Shown here: positions 15,090 through 23,170 of the stretch, piece by piece
Layout of the letters: each line of letters begins with the position of its first letter
Numbering within the stretch: position 1 is the stretch's first letter
Source of the DNA: Clostridia bacterium
GTDB taxonomy: Bacteria; Bacillota_A; Clostridia; Christensenellales; Aristaeellaceae
Direction of reading: 5' to 3'
NCBI GenBank assembly: GCA_017530275.1
Contig: JAFXMP010000337.1
Location: 1-23,170 of the forward strand
Length of the DNA stretch: 23,170 nt
Translations under genes and position numbers: made by a program
Notes under the pieces: generated by a model
Seen by the model: only the letters and a program-made list of their open reading frames with translations
Database searches by the model: none
Told to the model about the DNA's origin: nothing

Positions 15090-16043
15090 ATGACTGTAAG
15101 AGCAGAAAAGCAGCCTCGGCTCCTGCGGGATCAAAACCCGTGGAAGCGGGACTGGAAGGAAAACTGGATCCTCTATTTGCTGTTTCTTCCTGTACTGGCC
15201 TATTTCGTTATCTTCCATTACATCCCCATGAGCGGCATCTTCATGGCCTTTGAGGAATACAAGGTCACAAAGGGGCTGTTCGGCAGCGAATGGGTGGGCT
15301 TCGAAAAGTTCGTTGAACTGTTCGAGGACGAACAATTCTGGCTGGCGCTGCGCAATTCCGGCGCGATGGCGCTGTTCAACCTGACGCTGGGTTTCGTCGC
15401 GCCTATCATCCTGGCCCTTCTGATCACGTCCATCAAGCCCAGCCGAGGCACCCGTGTGTTACAGACCATCACCTACTTGCCCAACTTCGTTTCCGCGGTG
15501 GTGGTTTGCTCCCTGGCCAGCCAATTTCTGGACTTGAACGGCGGCATCACTCGCCTCCTGACAGCCTTGGGCTTCGAGCAGCAAAACTGGCTTGCCAACG
15601 GCGACGTGCCGGTGTTCTGGCTCATCAATACCGGCATTGGAATATGGCAAGGCGCAGGCTGGGGCTCCATCATTTATATTGCCGCCATCTATAACATCAA
15701 CGGTGATCTCCATGAAGCGGCGGCCATTGACGGGGCAAACCGCTGGCAGCGGCTGACGCACATCACGTTACCCGGCATCCTGCCCATGATCATGATGATG
15801 CTTACGCTGAAAATCGGCCTGGTGTTCCGTGAAGGCTTTGACAAGGTGCTGCTGCTGTATATGCCCTTGACCTATGAAACCAGCGACTGTCTGCACACCT
15901 ACACTTACCGCATGGCCTTCGGCGGCGTGCCGGATTACAGCCTTTCCACGGCTTCCGGCCTGTTCCAGTCCGTAATCGCCACCATTCTGCTGGTGATTTC
16001 CAACTGGACGAACAAGAAAGCCACCGGCTACGCGCTGTATTGA
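15090..16043 (+). CDS. ABC transporter permease (LplB/YteP-like)
   Basis: A 317-residue inner-membrane permease of the CUT1 sugar-importer class. About six hydrophobic segments are visible, starting with WILYLLFLPVLAYFVIFHYI (residues 26-45). The cytoplasmic EAA loop that docks on the ATPase reads EAAAIDGANRWQRLTHI from residue 209, followed by LPGI. ATG 15090 lies six bases after GAGGTG, which overlaps the previous stop. It forms the channel with the second permease 13 bases downstream. No ATPase gene is present in the window, as is usual for this class, which shares an MsmK-type ATPase encoded elsewhere. Confidence 0.92.
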   Translation: MTVRAEKQPRLLRDQNPWKRDWKENWILYLLFLPVLAYFVIFHYIPMSGIFMAFEEYKVTKGLFGSEWVGFEKFVELFEDEQFWLALRNSGAMALFNLTLGFVAPIILALLITSIKPSRGTRVLQTITYLPNFVSAVVVCSLASQFLDLNGGITRLLTALGFEQQNWLANGDVPVFWLINTGIGIWQGAGWGSIIYIAAIYNINGDLHEAAAIDGANRWQRLTHITLPGILPMIMMMLTLKIGLVFREGFDKVLLLYMPLTYETSDCLHTYTYRMAFGGVPDYSLSTASGLFQSVIATILLVISNWTNKKATGYALY

Positions 16044-16056
16044 GGGGGTGAACGAT

Positions 16057-16926
16057 ATGGTAGAAAAACGATCCGGGCTTGGAACAGTCGCCACGATCCT
16101 GATCTGCGCATTGCTGTTCCTGATCGCATTTTGCTGTCTCGTTCCCCTGTGGCATGTGCTGATCTCTTCTATTTCGGACGGGCAAAAGCTACTGGCTCAT
16201 GAAGGCGTGGTCATATGGCCGCTGGGAAAGCCCACGCTGGACGGTTATCGCTACGTTTTCCGGGACAGCCGTATTCTGCTGGGCTATGCAAATACACTGA
16301 TCTATGTTGTTGGACAGATGGCCTTCGGCTTTGTGATCAATATGCTGGGCGGTTATGTGCTCAGCCGCAAGCCCAAGCTGGCTCCCGCGCTGACGATCAT
16401 CCTGGTGCTGACCATGATGTTCTCCGGCGGTACAGTGCCCACCTACATGAACGTGCGCCGTTTGGGCATGACCGGCACCCGCTGGGCGCTGATCATTCCC
16501 GGCTGAACCAACGCCATTTTCGTACTGATGGGCGTGCGCGCTTTTGCAGGCGTGCCGGAAGCCACGGTGGAAGCAGCCAAGCTGGACGGCGCGGGGCATC
16601 TGCGCATCATGACGCAGGTAATGCTGCCTCAATGCATGGGCCTTCTGTCCGTTTCCCTCATCAATACCGGCATCCTGGCGTGGAACGCCTGGTTCCAGGC
16701 ATCCATCTATGTGACTACACAGCAAAACCTCTGGCCCTTACAGCTGTGGATCAGACAGATCGCGTCGGAAAGCTCTGATTTCCTCAATTATGCCAACCCT
16801 GATTATGCCCGCTATCTGATCCAGTTCGTGGTCATCGTCATCGCCACGCTGCCCATCCTCATCGTGTTCCCCTTCTTCCAGAAAACGCTGGAGAAGGGCA
16901 TGATGGCCGGTGCTGTGAAAGAATAA
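16057..16926 (+). pseudogene. ABC transporter permease (LplC/YtcP-like) interrupted by an in-frame TGA
   Basis: ATG 16057 follows GAGGGGGTG by six bases; GTG 16048 is an alternative. The frame ends at TGA 16504-16506 (codon 150), right after WALIIPG. The same frame continues without another stop to TAA 16924-16926, giving TNAIFVLMGVRAF, the EAA loop EAAKLDGAGHLRI from residue 172, and final membrane segments ending with the usual QKTLEKGMMAGAVKE. Full length would be about 290 residues, normal for the family. TGA differs from TGG (Trp) by one base. As written, the product lacks the EAA loop and about half its helices, so the importer could not work. Since other genes here stop at TGA, general recoding is excluded. 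Nonsense mutation, sequencing error or readthrough remain. Confidence 0.88.
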
Positions 16927-16944
16927 CGAAAAGAGGTGCATGAA

Positions 16945-18501
16945 ATGGCAGAAATATTCGGAACTCCCCGCTTGTCCGCCGTTCCCATGCCCGGCTGCGT
17001 CAAAGAGCTGAGAAGCGGCACCTATACCACCACCGGTACCGTGCTGGTCACCTACCGAGAGGAGGGAGACAGCCCTTCCTTCTTCCGGCTGGCGACAGTC
17101 AACGATGACGGAAGCGATTTCCACCCGTTCTTTGCCCGTGACATCCCCACGCAGTCCGGCGCAAACGGCATCCGTTTCATGATCTTTTCCGATGGCAAAC
17201 GCATCCTGCTGGGCGATTGGATTATCGAATGTGCCCCCGATGTGGATCACTGTGAGAAAGCGGAATGCGTCCCGCTCCTGTATCCGCCTATTTCGGATCA
17301 AAGCAATCCCAACGCCATGCGCTGGTCAGAGATCATCGTATCTCCTTCCTGCACCCACATGGCATGGACCGCGCTGAACGGATTTGACGGGGCCACGAAC
17401 CGCATCGGCCGCCTGGTACGTAAAGAAGATCATTACGAGCTTGCAGATGTAAAAATCATCAGCACATTGGATTTCCTGGTGCCTGATGAAGTCCATCCGG
17501 GAGCGGTCAGGCGCGGCGTTGTCCGTGGCGGTGAGCTCAAGCAGTTCATCCGCGGCGGTCTGGCTGTATCGGAAGCGGGCATTGCGGAAGGCAGCCGTAT
17601 CGCAGACAGCGTGATCCAGGATCTGGATGGCGAAGGTGTGCGCAGAATCACGCGCACCGCGTGCTATGACGAAACGACGATCTTTTCTCCGGACGAACGA
17701 CTGGGTATGGTGATGACCACACGGTTTTCACCCAAAACCAACTGCGCGGTGCTGGCATGGCTTCCCCGTCCCTTTATGAGCGTCAGTCTGCGGGGCACGA
17801 CGCTCCCGGTCTATATGCTTTCCGTGGCCGCCGGGCGTTCCACACCCGGCGTAAATATCGGCCCCGCGCTGATCGATATCCAGCGTTCTATGCAGGAAGA
17901 ACTGTATATGGGTGCGGATCTGTCCGATCCCGAAGAGAAATGGGTATATCATTCGCCCATGTCCTGGCATCCAAGCAGTAAAAAAGCCCTGTGGGTGGAG
18001 CGCACGTATGAAAACGTGCTGGATGCCGACAAGAGCCGGCTGCGCATCGTGGAGATCCCGGATTATCAGCCCGGAGAGCCTGTTGCAGCGGTGGATGTTC
18101 CGTCCGATATTCCTTATGCCATCGATCCCATGGAGGAAAAACCCAAGCAGCCCCTCCGCGGCCCTGTCCATGCGGTTGGCATGTTTGGCGGCACCTTTGA
18201 GATGACGCAGGAGGGTCAGAACACGCAGAGCATTTACGACCATTACAGTGAAGACGGACTGACCACTTACAACGGCACGGAGACCTTTACTCGTGACGCG
18301 GGCGGCTGCACCTATGAGGCGCATGTAAACGCCACCGGCAAGGAAGCAGGTGAAATGAACCTGCGGCTGCGTTTCATTCAGCCCAATATGTGGAGCATGG
18401 CAAAAGTGGATTTTTCCATCGCGGAAGACGGAAAACCCTCAAGCTATGGCACTGTGACCTGGCAGGGGAAAACCCTGAACGTCGATATCATGAAAGATTA
18501 A
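16945..18501 (+). CDS. Cytoplasmic TolB/PD40-like beta-propeller protein of unknown function
   Basis: A 518-residue protein with no signal peptide or membrane helix. At least four propeller blades show the PD40 pattern: MIFSDGKRILLGD, IVSPSCTHMAWTAL, FSPDERLGMVMTTRFSP and SWHPSSKKALWVER. From about residue 390 there is a separate beta-rich C-terminal domain (GGTFEMTQEGQ, later YEAHVNATGKEAGEM). ATG 16945 lies six bases after AAGAGGTG. It sits directly behind the second permease in the transporter operon, so a role with the imported sugar is likely. Oligogalacturonate lyases are also cytoplasmic propellers, and a lyase or sugar-modifying role is possible, but I cannot identify their metal-binding His set here. 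Function is unassigned. Confidence 0.72.
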   Translation: MAEIFGTPRLSAVPMPGCVKELRSGTYTTTGTVLVTYREEGDSPSFFRLATVNDDGSDFHPFFARDIPTQSGANGIRFMIFSDGKRILLGDWIIECAPDVDHCEKAECVPLLYPPISDQSNPNAMRWSEIIVSPSCTHMAWTALNGFDGATNRIGRLVRKEDHYELADVKIISTLDFLVPDEVHPGAVRRGVVRGGELKQFIRGGLAVSEAGIAEGSRIADSVIQDLDGEGVRRITRTACYDETTIFSPDERLGMVMTTRFSPKTNCAVLAWLPRPFMSVSLRGTTLPVYMLSVAAGRSTPGVNIGPALIDIQRSMQEELYMGADLSDPEEKWVYHSPMSWHPSSKKALWVERTYENVLDADKSRLRIVEIPDYQPGEPVAAVDVPSDIPYAIDPMEEKPKQPLRGPVHAVGMFGGTFEMTQEGQNTQSIYDHYSEDGLTTYNGTETFTRDAGGCTYEAHVNATGKEAGEMNLRLRFIQPNMWSMAKVDFSIAEDGKPSSYGTVTWQGKTLNVDIMKD

Positions 18502-18514
18502 GGAGGAACACACA

Positions 18515-19891
18515 ATGAAAAAGATCCTGGCGATGATTCTGGCCCTGACGCTGGCGCTTGGTTTGGTGGGTTTGGCCCATGCGGAAGACAAGACGCCCGC
18601 TGGTCAGTACTACAGCTACTCCTTCTATGCCGACGGGTACGGTGATTACACTTTCTACTTCCACTTCTATGACAACGACCCCGTGCTGGGTTCCGTGTTT
18701 TATGCTGGCCTGTCCAATAACCGCATCAACTTTGCCGGTCTGTATACCGTGGAAGAAGTACCCTACGAATACGCCTGTTATCCGGATCGCGATACGGTCG
18801 TAGGCAACGGGGATAAGATCACCGGCACCGCGCCCTATACCATCCATTTCCTGAACTGGGACGGCAGCGAGCTTGATGTCTGCGGCTGGGATGGCAAAGT
18901 ACTCTACAACGACTGCAAGGTGATCACCGGCTCCGGCAGCGGTCCCATGTTCTATCACCTGGATACTGAAGGCAAATATCAGACTGCGTATGATGAAGAA
19001 GCGGGACAGGCTTACCTGACCTTCGTTGTGACGGATGATCCTTCCTGCACAGTGGCGCTGAACCATAACAAAACCTATACCGATATGATGGTTTACTTTA
19101 TCGACGGCAATTGGACGATTACTGACGGTGAAAACGGCGCGAAGGTTTACACCCTGACGCCCTTTGACGAGGATGAGGATACCGTTTCGCTGACCGTTGC
19201 CGCGGATGGGAAAACCGCTGTATATACCAATGCCGATGGGGAAGAAACGGAGCTTGTCAACGCCGCCCAGGAAGCGCCTGCCGCTCTTTACGGCGCAGAG
19301 GGAACCTTCCATGTGGATGCTTACAATGTGGATGCTACGGTGACTGCGACGCTTTACGATGACGAAACCTGCGACGTGATCGCTTCCGTGTATGGCAATT
19401 CCGCTGTGATCGACCAGGGCACTTACACCATGAACGCTGATCATTCCATTACATTCCAGTTTGAAAACGCCGGTGAAATCGTAGCAAAACTGGATATGTC
19501 CGTTGGAACGATCGTGCTGATTTATGTGAATCCTGATACCAAGCTGGGAGCAATGGAAGTGACGCTGCCCCTTGGCCGTGTGGAAGCAAAGGAAGAAGCC
19601 AAGCCTGAACCGCAGATCATTCTCTCCTTTATCGGCGGATACACTACCTTTGATGTGTACGATGACGGCACCTACCAATTCGGCTTTGAAAAATACGGCC
19701 TGAAGGAAAGCGGCACCTGGAAGTTTGAAAACTACAAGTTTTCCATCACCCAGGGGAACGGCAATGTCATCGAGGCTTCTCTTGACGATGCCTACAACAT
19801 GAGCTTTGAGTACGTGGCGGAAGCCAACGCACAGCTCAAGGACACCTTCACCGCTGAACGCGGCGTTTGGGGCCCCGCTCTGGCAAAGTAA
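18515..19891 (+). CDS. Exported beta-repeat protein of unknown function
   Basis: A 458-residue protein with a clear signal peptide: MKKILAMILALTLALGL, then AHA before Glu-Asp, giving signal peptidase I cleavage after about residue 23. The mature protein is acidic, Tyr-rich and all-beta in character. Two C-terminal segments resemble each other: DDETCDVIASVYG then DQGTYTMNADHSITFQ, and DDGTYQFGFEKYG then ESGTWKFENYKFSITQ, each about 80 residues with a Gly-Thr-x-x-hydrophobic turn. This resembles lipocalin-like or calycin-like repeats. An Ala/Glu/Lys/Pro linker (KEEAKPEP) lies between them. There is no cell-wall anchor or enzyme motif. AGGAGG at 18501-18506 precedes ATG 18515. As the last gene before the hairpin it may bind the substrate outside the cell; this is conjecture. 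Confidence 0.72.
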   Translation: MKKILAMILALTLALGLVGLAHAEDKTPAGQYYSYSFYADGYGDYTFYFHFYDNDPVLGSVFYAGLSNNRINFAGLYTVEEVPYEYACYPDRDTVVGNGDKITGTAPYTIHFLNWDGSELDVCGWDGKVLYNDCKVITGSGSGPMFYHLDTEGKYQTAYDEEAGQAYLTFVVTDDPSCTVALNHNKTYTDMMVYFIDGNWTITDGENGAKVYTLTPFDEDEDTVSLTVAADGKTAVYTNADGEETELVNAAQEAPAALYGAEGTFHVDAYNVDATVTATLYDDETCDVIASVYGNSAVIDQGTYTMNADHSITFQFENAGEIVAKLDMSVGTIVLIYVNPDTKLGAMEVTLPLGRVEAKEEAKPEPQIILSFIGGYTTFDVYDDGTYQFGFEKYGLKESGTWKFENYKFSITQGNGNVIEASLDDAYNMSFEYVAEANAQLKDTFTAERGVWGPALAK

Positions 19892-19902
19892 CCGCCATTC
19901 CC

Positions 19903-19938
19903 ATGCCGCCCAGATTGCAGCGTCAGTCTGGGCGGCAT
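19903..19938 (+). terminator. Hairpin ending the transporter operon
   Basis: ATGCCGCCCAGA (19903-19914) and TCTGGGCGGCAT (19927-19938) pair perfectly over twelve bases with a twelve-base loop. It starts 12 bases after the exported-protein stop. The following TCCATTA is only weakly T-rich, so termination may be partial, letting some transcripts reach the GH3 gene 40 bases later. Confidence 0.7.
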
Positions 19939-19978
19939 TCCATTACAAAATGCGAAAGTATTTGCATGGAGGATTTTT

Positions 19979-22366
19979 ATGCTGACCGAACAGCAAAGAA
20001 TGCAAAATCGTAAACGCGCCATGGAACTGTTGGAAAAAATGACGCTGGAGGAAAAGTATCAGCAGCTTTTGTGCTTCTGGCCCCGCAGGGCAGCGGACCA
20101 AAAGAATGCTGGCAGCAATCATCCCCAGGGAATCGGATGCATGGCCAGCCCCAAGGATTTGCAGGATGGCTATCATTTTATGGATGACGTGCTTGCTCAG
20201 CTGACACAGGCCAGTCCGCACAGCATCCCTCCGTCTGTTCACATGGAAGGATTGACCGGCACAATGGTGCGCGGCGCGGCCTCCTTTCCGTCCGGCATAG
20301 GTCGCGGAGCCACCTTTGACAGCGATTTGGAATATGAGGTTGGGAAGCTCATCGGACGGCAGGAACGGGCGGTAGGCGTTAATCAGACGCTGGCCCCGGT
20401 ATTGGATGTCACCCGTGATCCCCGCATGGGACGCTACGGCGAATCTTATGGCGAAGATCCAACGCTGGTAGCCGCCATGGGTACTGCCTACGCCAAAGGC
20501 GCGATGGAAACACAGGAGGGGGCGAGGAGGACGCAATGCATAGCCAAGCATTTCCTGGCCTATCACAATGTGCCTGCCGGCATCCAATCCACGGAGTGCG
20601 AGATTTCCGAGAGGCAGCTGCGGGAGGTCTATGCCAAGCCCTTCCAGGCAGCCATCACGCTGGCCGGGCTGGACGGCGTCATGCCCTGTTATGATACGCT
20701 GAACGGCGAGCCCGTTCACGGATCAAAAGCCTATCTGACCGATTTGCTTCGGGGTGAAATGGGCTTCCGGGGAGCCTGCTATTCCGATTACAGCGGTGTG
20801 TTCAATATGCACATGTTCCAGAAAATCGCCGAAACCCGCGAGGAGGCGGGCAAGCTGGCGCTGGAGGCGGGCATGGATTCCGAATGGCCGGAGCCGACTT
20901 GCTTTAACGACCGTTTTCTTGCGATGCTGCGTGATAAAGCAATAGATGAAAGCGTGCTGGATCAAGCCGTGCTGCGTTTGCTGGAGGCGAAATTCGCCAC
21001 GGGTCTGTTTGAGGAATACGCCTCTGAAAACGACGAACAGATCGACGCGGCTTTTCATAACGTCGAAAACAAAGAATTGCCTCTGCGGGCGGCAAGAGAA
21101 TCCATGGTGCTGCTGAAAAATGACGATGTGCTTCCTCTGAATCAGCCAAAGAAGATCGCGGTGATCGGCTGTCAGGCAGACGATCCCCGGTATTTCTTCG
21201 GCGGTTATACCTTTTTCAGCTTCCTGGAGCGCGATCTCGCCAGGCGCTCCGCCAACATCTCAGGCACGCAATCGGGTTATGTGGAGGCTGAGGTGGATAA
21301 GGTGCCGGGCACGGAGATCGAACAGGCGCGTCCCGAATTTTTATCCTTGCTGCAAGAATTGAAGCCCGGCATCCGCAGCCTGTATCAGGAATTGAAGGAA
21401 CGATTACCTGACGCAGAGATCACATATGCTTATGGCTATCCCTTTGCCGGTGACGATACTTCGCATTTTTCCGAGGCGCTGGCCGCAGCCCGGGAAGCTG
21501 ATCTGATCATATTGATGCTGGGCGGAAAATATGCCATGGGAACGATCTCTTCCATGGGCGAGGGTCTGGACTCGACGCATATCGGTTTGCCTGCATGCCA
21601 GGAGGCGTTTCTGAAGCTGCTGGAAAAGGATTGCGCCGGTAAGCAGATCATAGGTGTACACCTGGATGGACGCCCTATTTCCAGCGATACCGCTGACCGG
21701 GTGCTGAACGCGATCATTGAAGCCTGGTCTCCAGCGGAAGCAGGCGCGCAGGCCATTGCCGATGTGCTGCTTGGCGTTTATAATCCCGCGGGAAGGCTCA
21801 GCGTCACCGTGCCGCGAAACGAGGGACAGATCCCGATTTATTACAACCATAAAAACGGCTCCGCCTGGCATCAAATGTACAGCATCGGCTTTCCCGACTA
21901 TGTGGATGCCAGCCATCTGCCGCGCTACGCTTTTGGCCACGGGTTATCTTATACCAGCTTTTCTTACGAGAATCTTTCCGTTCGCTGCGGAGACCAAATT
22001 GAAATCTCCTGCGAGGTGCAAAATACTGGCGACCGAAAAGGCGAGGAGGTCGTTCAGCTATACATCGGCGATGAATATGCCAGCCGAGTGCGGCCTGTGA
22101 CAGAATTGCAGGGCTTTATCCGCACGGAATTGCAGCCGGGCGAATGCAAACGTATCATCTTCTCTTTTCCTGCCAGTCAGCTTGCTTTCCTGGATAATGG
22201 GATGCGCTGGAAAGTGGAAAAAGGAAAATTTATCGTTGGAATTGGCGGAGCATCCGATGATATACGGCTCAGCGGCGAATTCTTCATTCACAAGGATTCC
22301 TTTGTGAATGGGAAAACCCGCGGATTCTTTGCCCAGGCAAAAGCTGAAAGCATGACAGAACAGTAA
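19979..22366 (+). CDS. GH3 glycoside hydrolase (beta-glucosidase/beta-xylosidase type)
   Basis: A 795-residue GH3 enzyme without signal peptide, so cytoplasmic. The N-terminal barrel has HMEGLTG, the motif LDVTRDPRMGRYGESYGEDP, Lys190-His191 in IAKHFLAYH and nucleophile Asp270 in GACYSDYSGV. The alpha/beta sandwich domain follows from about residue 375 (ESMVLLKNDDVLPL, IAVIGCQADDP, MGEGLDSTHIGLP). The C-terminus is a fibronectin-III-like domain (CEVQNTGDRKGEEVVQLYI, then VTELQGF). A ~60-residue Glu-rich stretch near 430-490 may be a lid. GGAGG is six bases before ATG 19979. It probably removes terminal beta-linked sugars from the imported oligosaccharide; glucosidase versus xylosidase cannot be decided. 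I find no clear promoter in the 40 bases after the hairpin. Confidence 0.92.
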   Translation: MLTEQQRMQNRKRAMELLEKMTLEEKYQQLLCFWPRRAADQKNAGSNHPQGIGCMASPKDLQDGYHFMDDVLAQLTQASPHSIPPSVHMEGLTGTMVRGAASFPSGIGRGATFDSDLEYEVGKLIGRQERAVGVNQTLAPVLDVTRDPRMGRYGESYGEDPTLVAAMGTAYAKGAMETQEGARRTQCIAKHFLAYHNVPAGIQSTECEISERQLREVYAKPFQAAITLAGLDGVMPCYDTLNGEPVHGSKAYLTDLLRGEMGFRGACYSDYSGVFNMHMFQKIAETREEAGKLALEAGMDSEWPEPTCFNDRFLAMLRDKAIDESVLDQAVLRLLEAKFATGLFEEYASENDEQIDAAFHNVENKELPLRAARESMVLLKNDDVLPLNQPKKIAVIGCQADDPRYFFGGYTFFSFLERDLARRSANISGTQSGYVEAEVDKVPGTEIEQARPEFLSLLQELKPGIRSLYQELKERLPDAEITYAYGYPFAGDDTSHFSEALAAAREADLIILMLGGKYAMGTISSMGEGLDSTHIGLPACQEAFLKLLEKDCAGKQIIGVHLDGRPISSDTADRVLNAIIEAWSPAEAGAQAIADVLLGVYNPAGRLSVTVPRNEGQIPIYYNHKNGSAWHQMYSIGFPDYVDASHLPRYAFGHGLSYTSFSYENLSVRCGDQIEISCEVQNTGDRKGEEVVQLYIGDEYASRVRPVTELQGFIRTELQPGECKRIIFSFPASQLAFLDNGMRWKVEKGKFIVGIGGASDDIRLSGEFFIHKDSFVNGKTRGFFAQAKAESMTEQ

Positions 22367-22387
22367 TACTTTTCTCGGATACAAAGG

Positions 22388-22412
22388 CAGCCGCCTCTTC
22401 GTGGGGCGGCTG
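22388..22412. terminator. Bidirectional terminator between the GH3 and acetate kinase genes
   Basis: CAGCCGCC (22388-22395) and GGCGGCTG (22405-22412) form an eight-pair GC-rich stem, which extends inward by a T-G wobble and a C-G pair. It lies between two convergent genes and can serve both. AAA precedes the stem and TCAATCTT follows it. Confidence 0.7.
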
Positions 22413-22435
22413 TCAATCTTATGTTGATGTGATGC

Positions 22436-23170
22436 TCATTTCATTGCATACGTTTTCCGCACGATCCCCAATTCCTCGTCGGTGGGGATCACAAGAACCC
22501 GTACAGCAGACGTATCCGCCGATATGACGGCGTTTCCCGTGCAGGCGTTGTTTTTCTCTTCGTCCAGAATAACGCCGATGGGCTTTAATCTGTCACATAC
22601 CATTTTACGGATCGTGGCGGAGTGCTCACCGATACCGGCAGTGAACACCAGCGTATCCAATCGGCCCAGGTCCAGATAAAATGCGCCGATGTAATGCACG
22701 ATACCGGAAACAAAATTGCCGATAGCCAGCTGCGCCCGGCGGTCGCCCTGCTCTGCGGCCTCCTCCACATAACGCAGATCGCCGCTGACGCCCGATATGC
22801 CTTTCAGACCGCCGTTTTTCTGAAAGCCATTTTGTATTTCCTCATCGGACAAGCCTTCGTGCTTGAGGAATGTGATCATGCCAGGGTCCATATCTCCCAC
22901 GCGGTTGGCATGGATCAGCCCCGATTCCAGAGACATACCGAAGCTGGTATCCACGCTTTCACCGTTGTGGATGGCGCACACGGAACAGCTGCCGCCCAAA
23001 TGACAGGAGATAGCATCGTATTCCTTGCTTTCCCGGTTCAGAACATCCGCAATATAGCTGTGAGAGGCGCTGTGATAACCCAACCGTTCCACCCCGTACT
23101 GTTCATACCATTCGTAGGGCACGCCGAACAGCCGACGTTCCAAAGGGATGGTACGATGGAAGGCGGTTTC
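22436..23170 (-). CDS. Acetate kinase-family enzyme, C-terminal part (cut by the window edge)
   Basis: The frame is open from the window edge to TGA 22436-22438, giving 244 residues of a protein normally about 390-400 long; the N-terminus lies beyond 23170. Family features are AFHRTIP, GYHSASHSYIA (usually FHGTSHRYV), the phosphate-binding CHLGGSCSVCAIHNG, DTSFGMSLESGLIHANRVGDMDPG, FTAGIGEHS and the final PTDEELGI. It should convert acetyl-phosphate (or propionyl-phosphate) plus ADP to acid plus ATP. The loop SLESGLIHANRVGD differs from the usual TPLEGLMMGTRSGD and places it in a divergent acetate/propionate kinase subgroup. It is convergent with GH3 and probably belongs to a separate fermentation operon. 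Confidence 0.88.
   Translation of the reverse strand, partial: ETAFHRTIPLERRLFGVPYEWYEQYGVERLGYHSASHSYIADVLNRESKEYDAISCHLGGSCSVCAIHNGESVDTSFGMSLESGLIHANRVGDMDPGMITFLKHEGLSDEEIQNGFQKNGGLKGISGVSGDLRYVEEAAEQGDRRAQLAIGNFVSGIVHYIGAFYLDLGRLDTLVFTAGIGEHSATIRKMVCDRLKPIGVILDEEKNNACTGNAVISADTSAVRVLVIPTDEELGIVRKTYAMK

Noticed and set aside
16504..16506. TGA read as Trp throughout the genome, or as selenocysteine
   Set aside because: Several genes here end at TGA, so recoding is excluded. No permease of this family has a catalytic Sec, and I see no obvious downstream stem-loop for Sec insertion.

Overview
The window looks like a carbohydrate-use region of a Gram-positive, low-oxygen gut or rumen bacterium of the Clostridia. 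I infer this from the strong AGGAGG-type ribosome binding sites, the consensus sigma-A promoters, the LplB/YtcP-type sugar ABC transporter, the AraC regulators beside glycoside hydrolases, and the exported proteins. A Christensenellales-like host is a guess. The standard genetic code is used, since several genes stop at TGA. I see no rRNA, tRNA, CRISPR array or intact mobile element.

Layout. (1) 1-1743: a sucrose/fructan block made of the tail of one GH32-like protein, a complete intracellular GH32 beta-fructosidase and a fructokinase that breaks off after 56 codons. (2) 1744-4700: the DNA after the break holds small inverted repeats and a ribosome binding site with no gene. It is followed by a TetR regulator divergent from a 44-residue membrane peptide and two membrane-anchored alpha/beta hydrolases, the second frameshifted. 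Divergent promoters here flank a near-perfect 20-bp palindrome, a good TetR operator candidate. (3) 4701-12005: an AraC regulator divergent from a D-2-hydroxyacid dehydrogenase, a GHL6-like putative glycoside hydrolase, a GarR/3-hydroxyisobutyrate dehydrogenase-type reductase and a second GHL6-like paralogue. (4) 12002-19938: a second AraC regulator divergent from a sugar-binding protein, two permeases (the second with an in-frame TGA), a cytoplasmic beta-propeller protein and an exported repeat protein, closed by a hairpin. (5) 19979-23170: a GH3 glycosidase, then a convergent acetate-kinase-family gene cut by the window edge, with a shared terminator.

How it may work together (inference). 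The binding protein and permeases import an oligosaccharide, driven by an ATPase encoded elsewhere. The cytoplasmic GHL6-like pair and the GH3 cleave it. The two dehydrogenases act on a released hydroxy-acid or semialdehyde, and the acetate kinase yields ATP at the end of fermentation. The two GHL6-like paralogues, two unrelated dehydrogenases and an unassigned propeller form a coherent set whose substrate I cannot name. This is the best candidate here for an undescribed system.

Three genes are interrupted (fructokinase, second hydrolase, second permease). Two of these are single-base lesions, so base-calling or assembly errors must be considered along with real decay.
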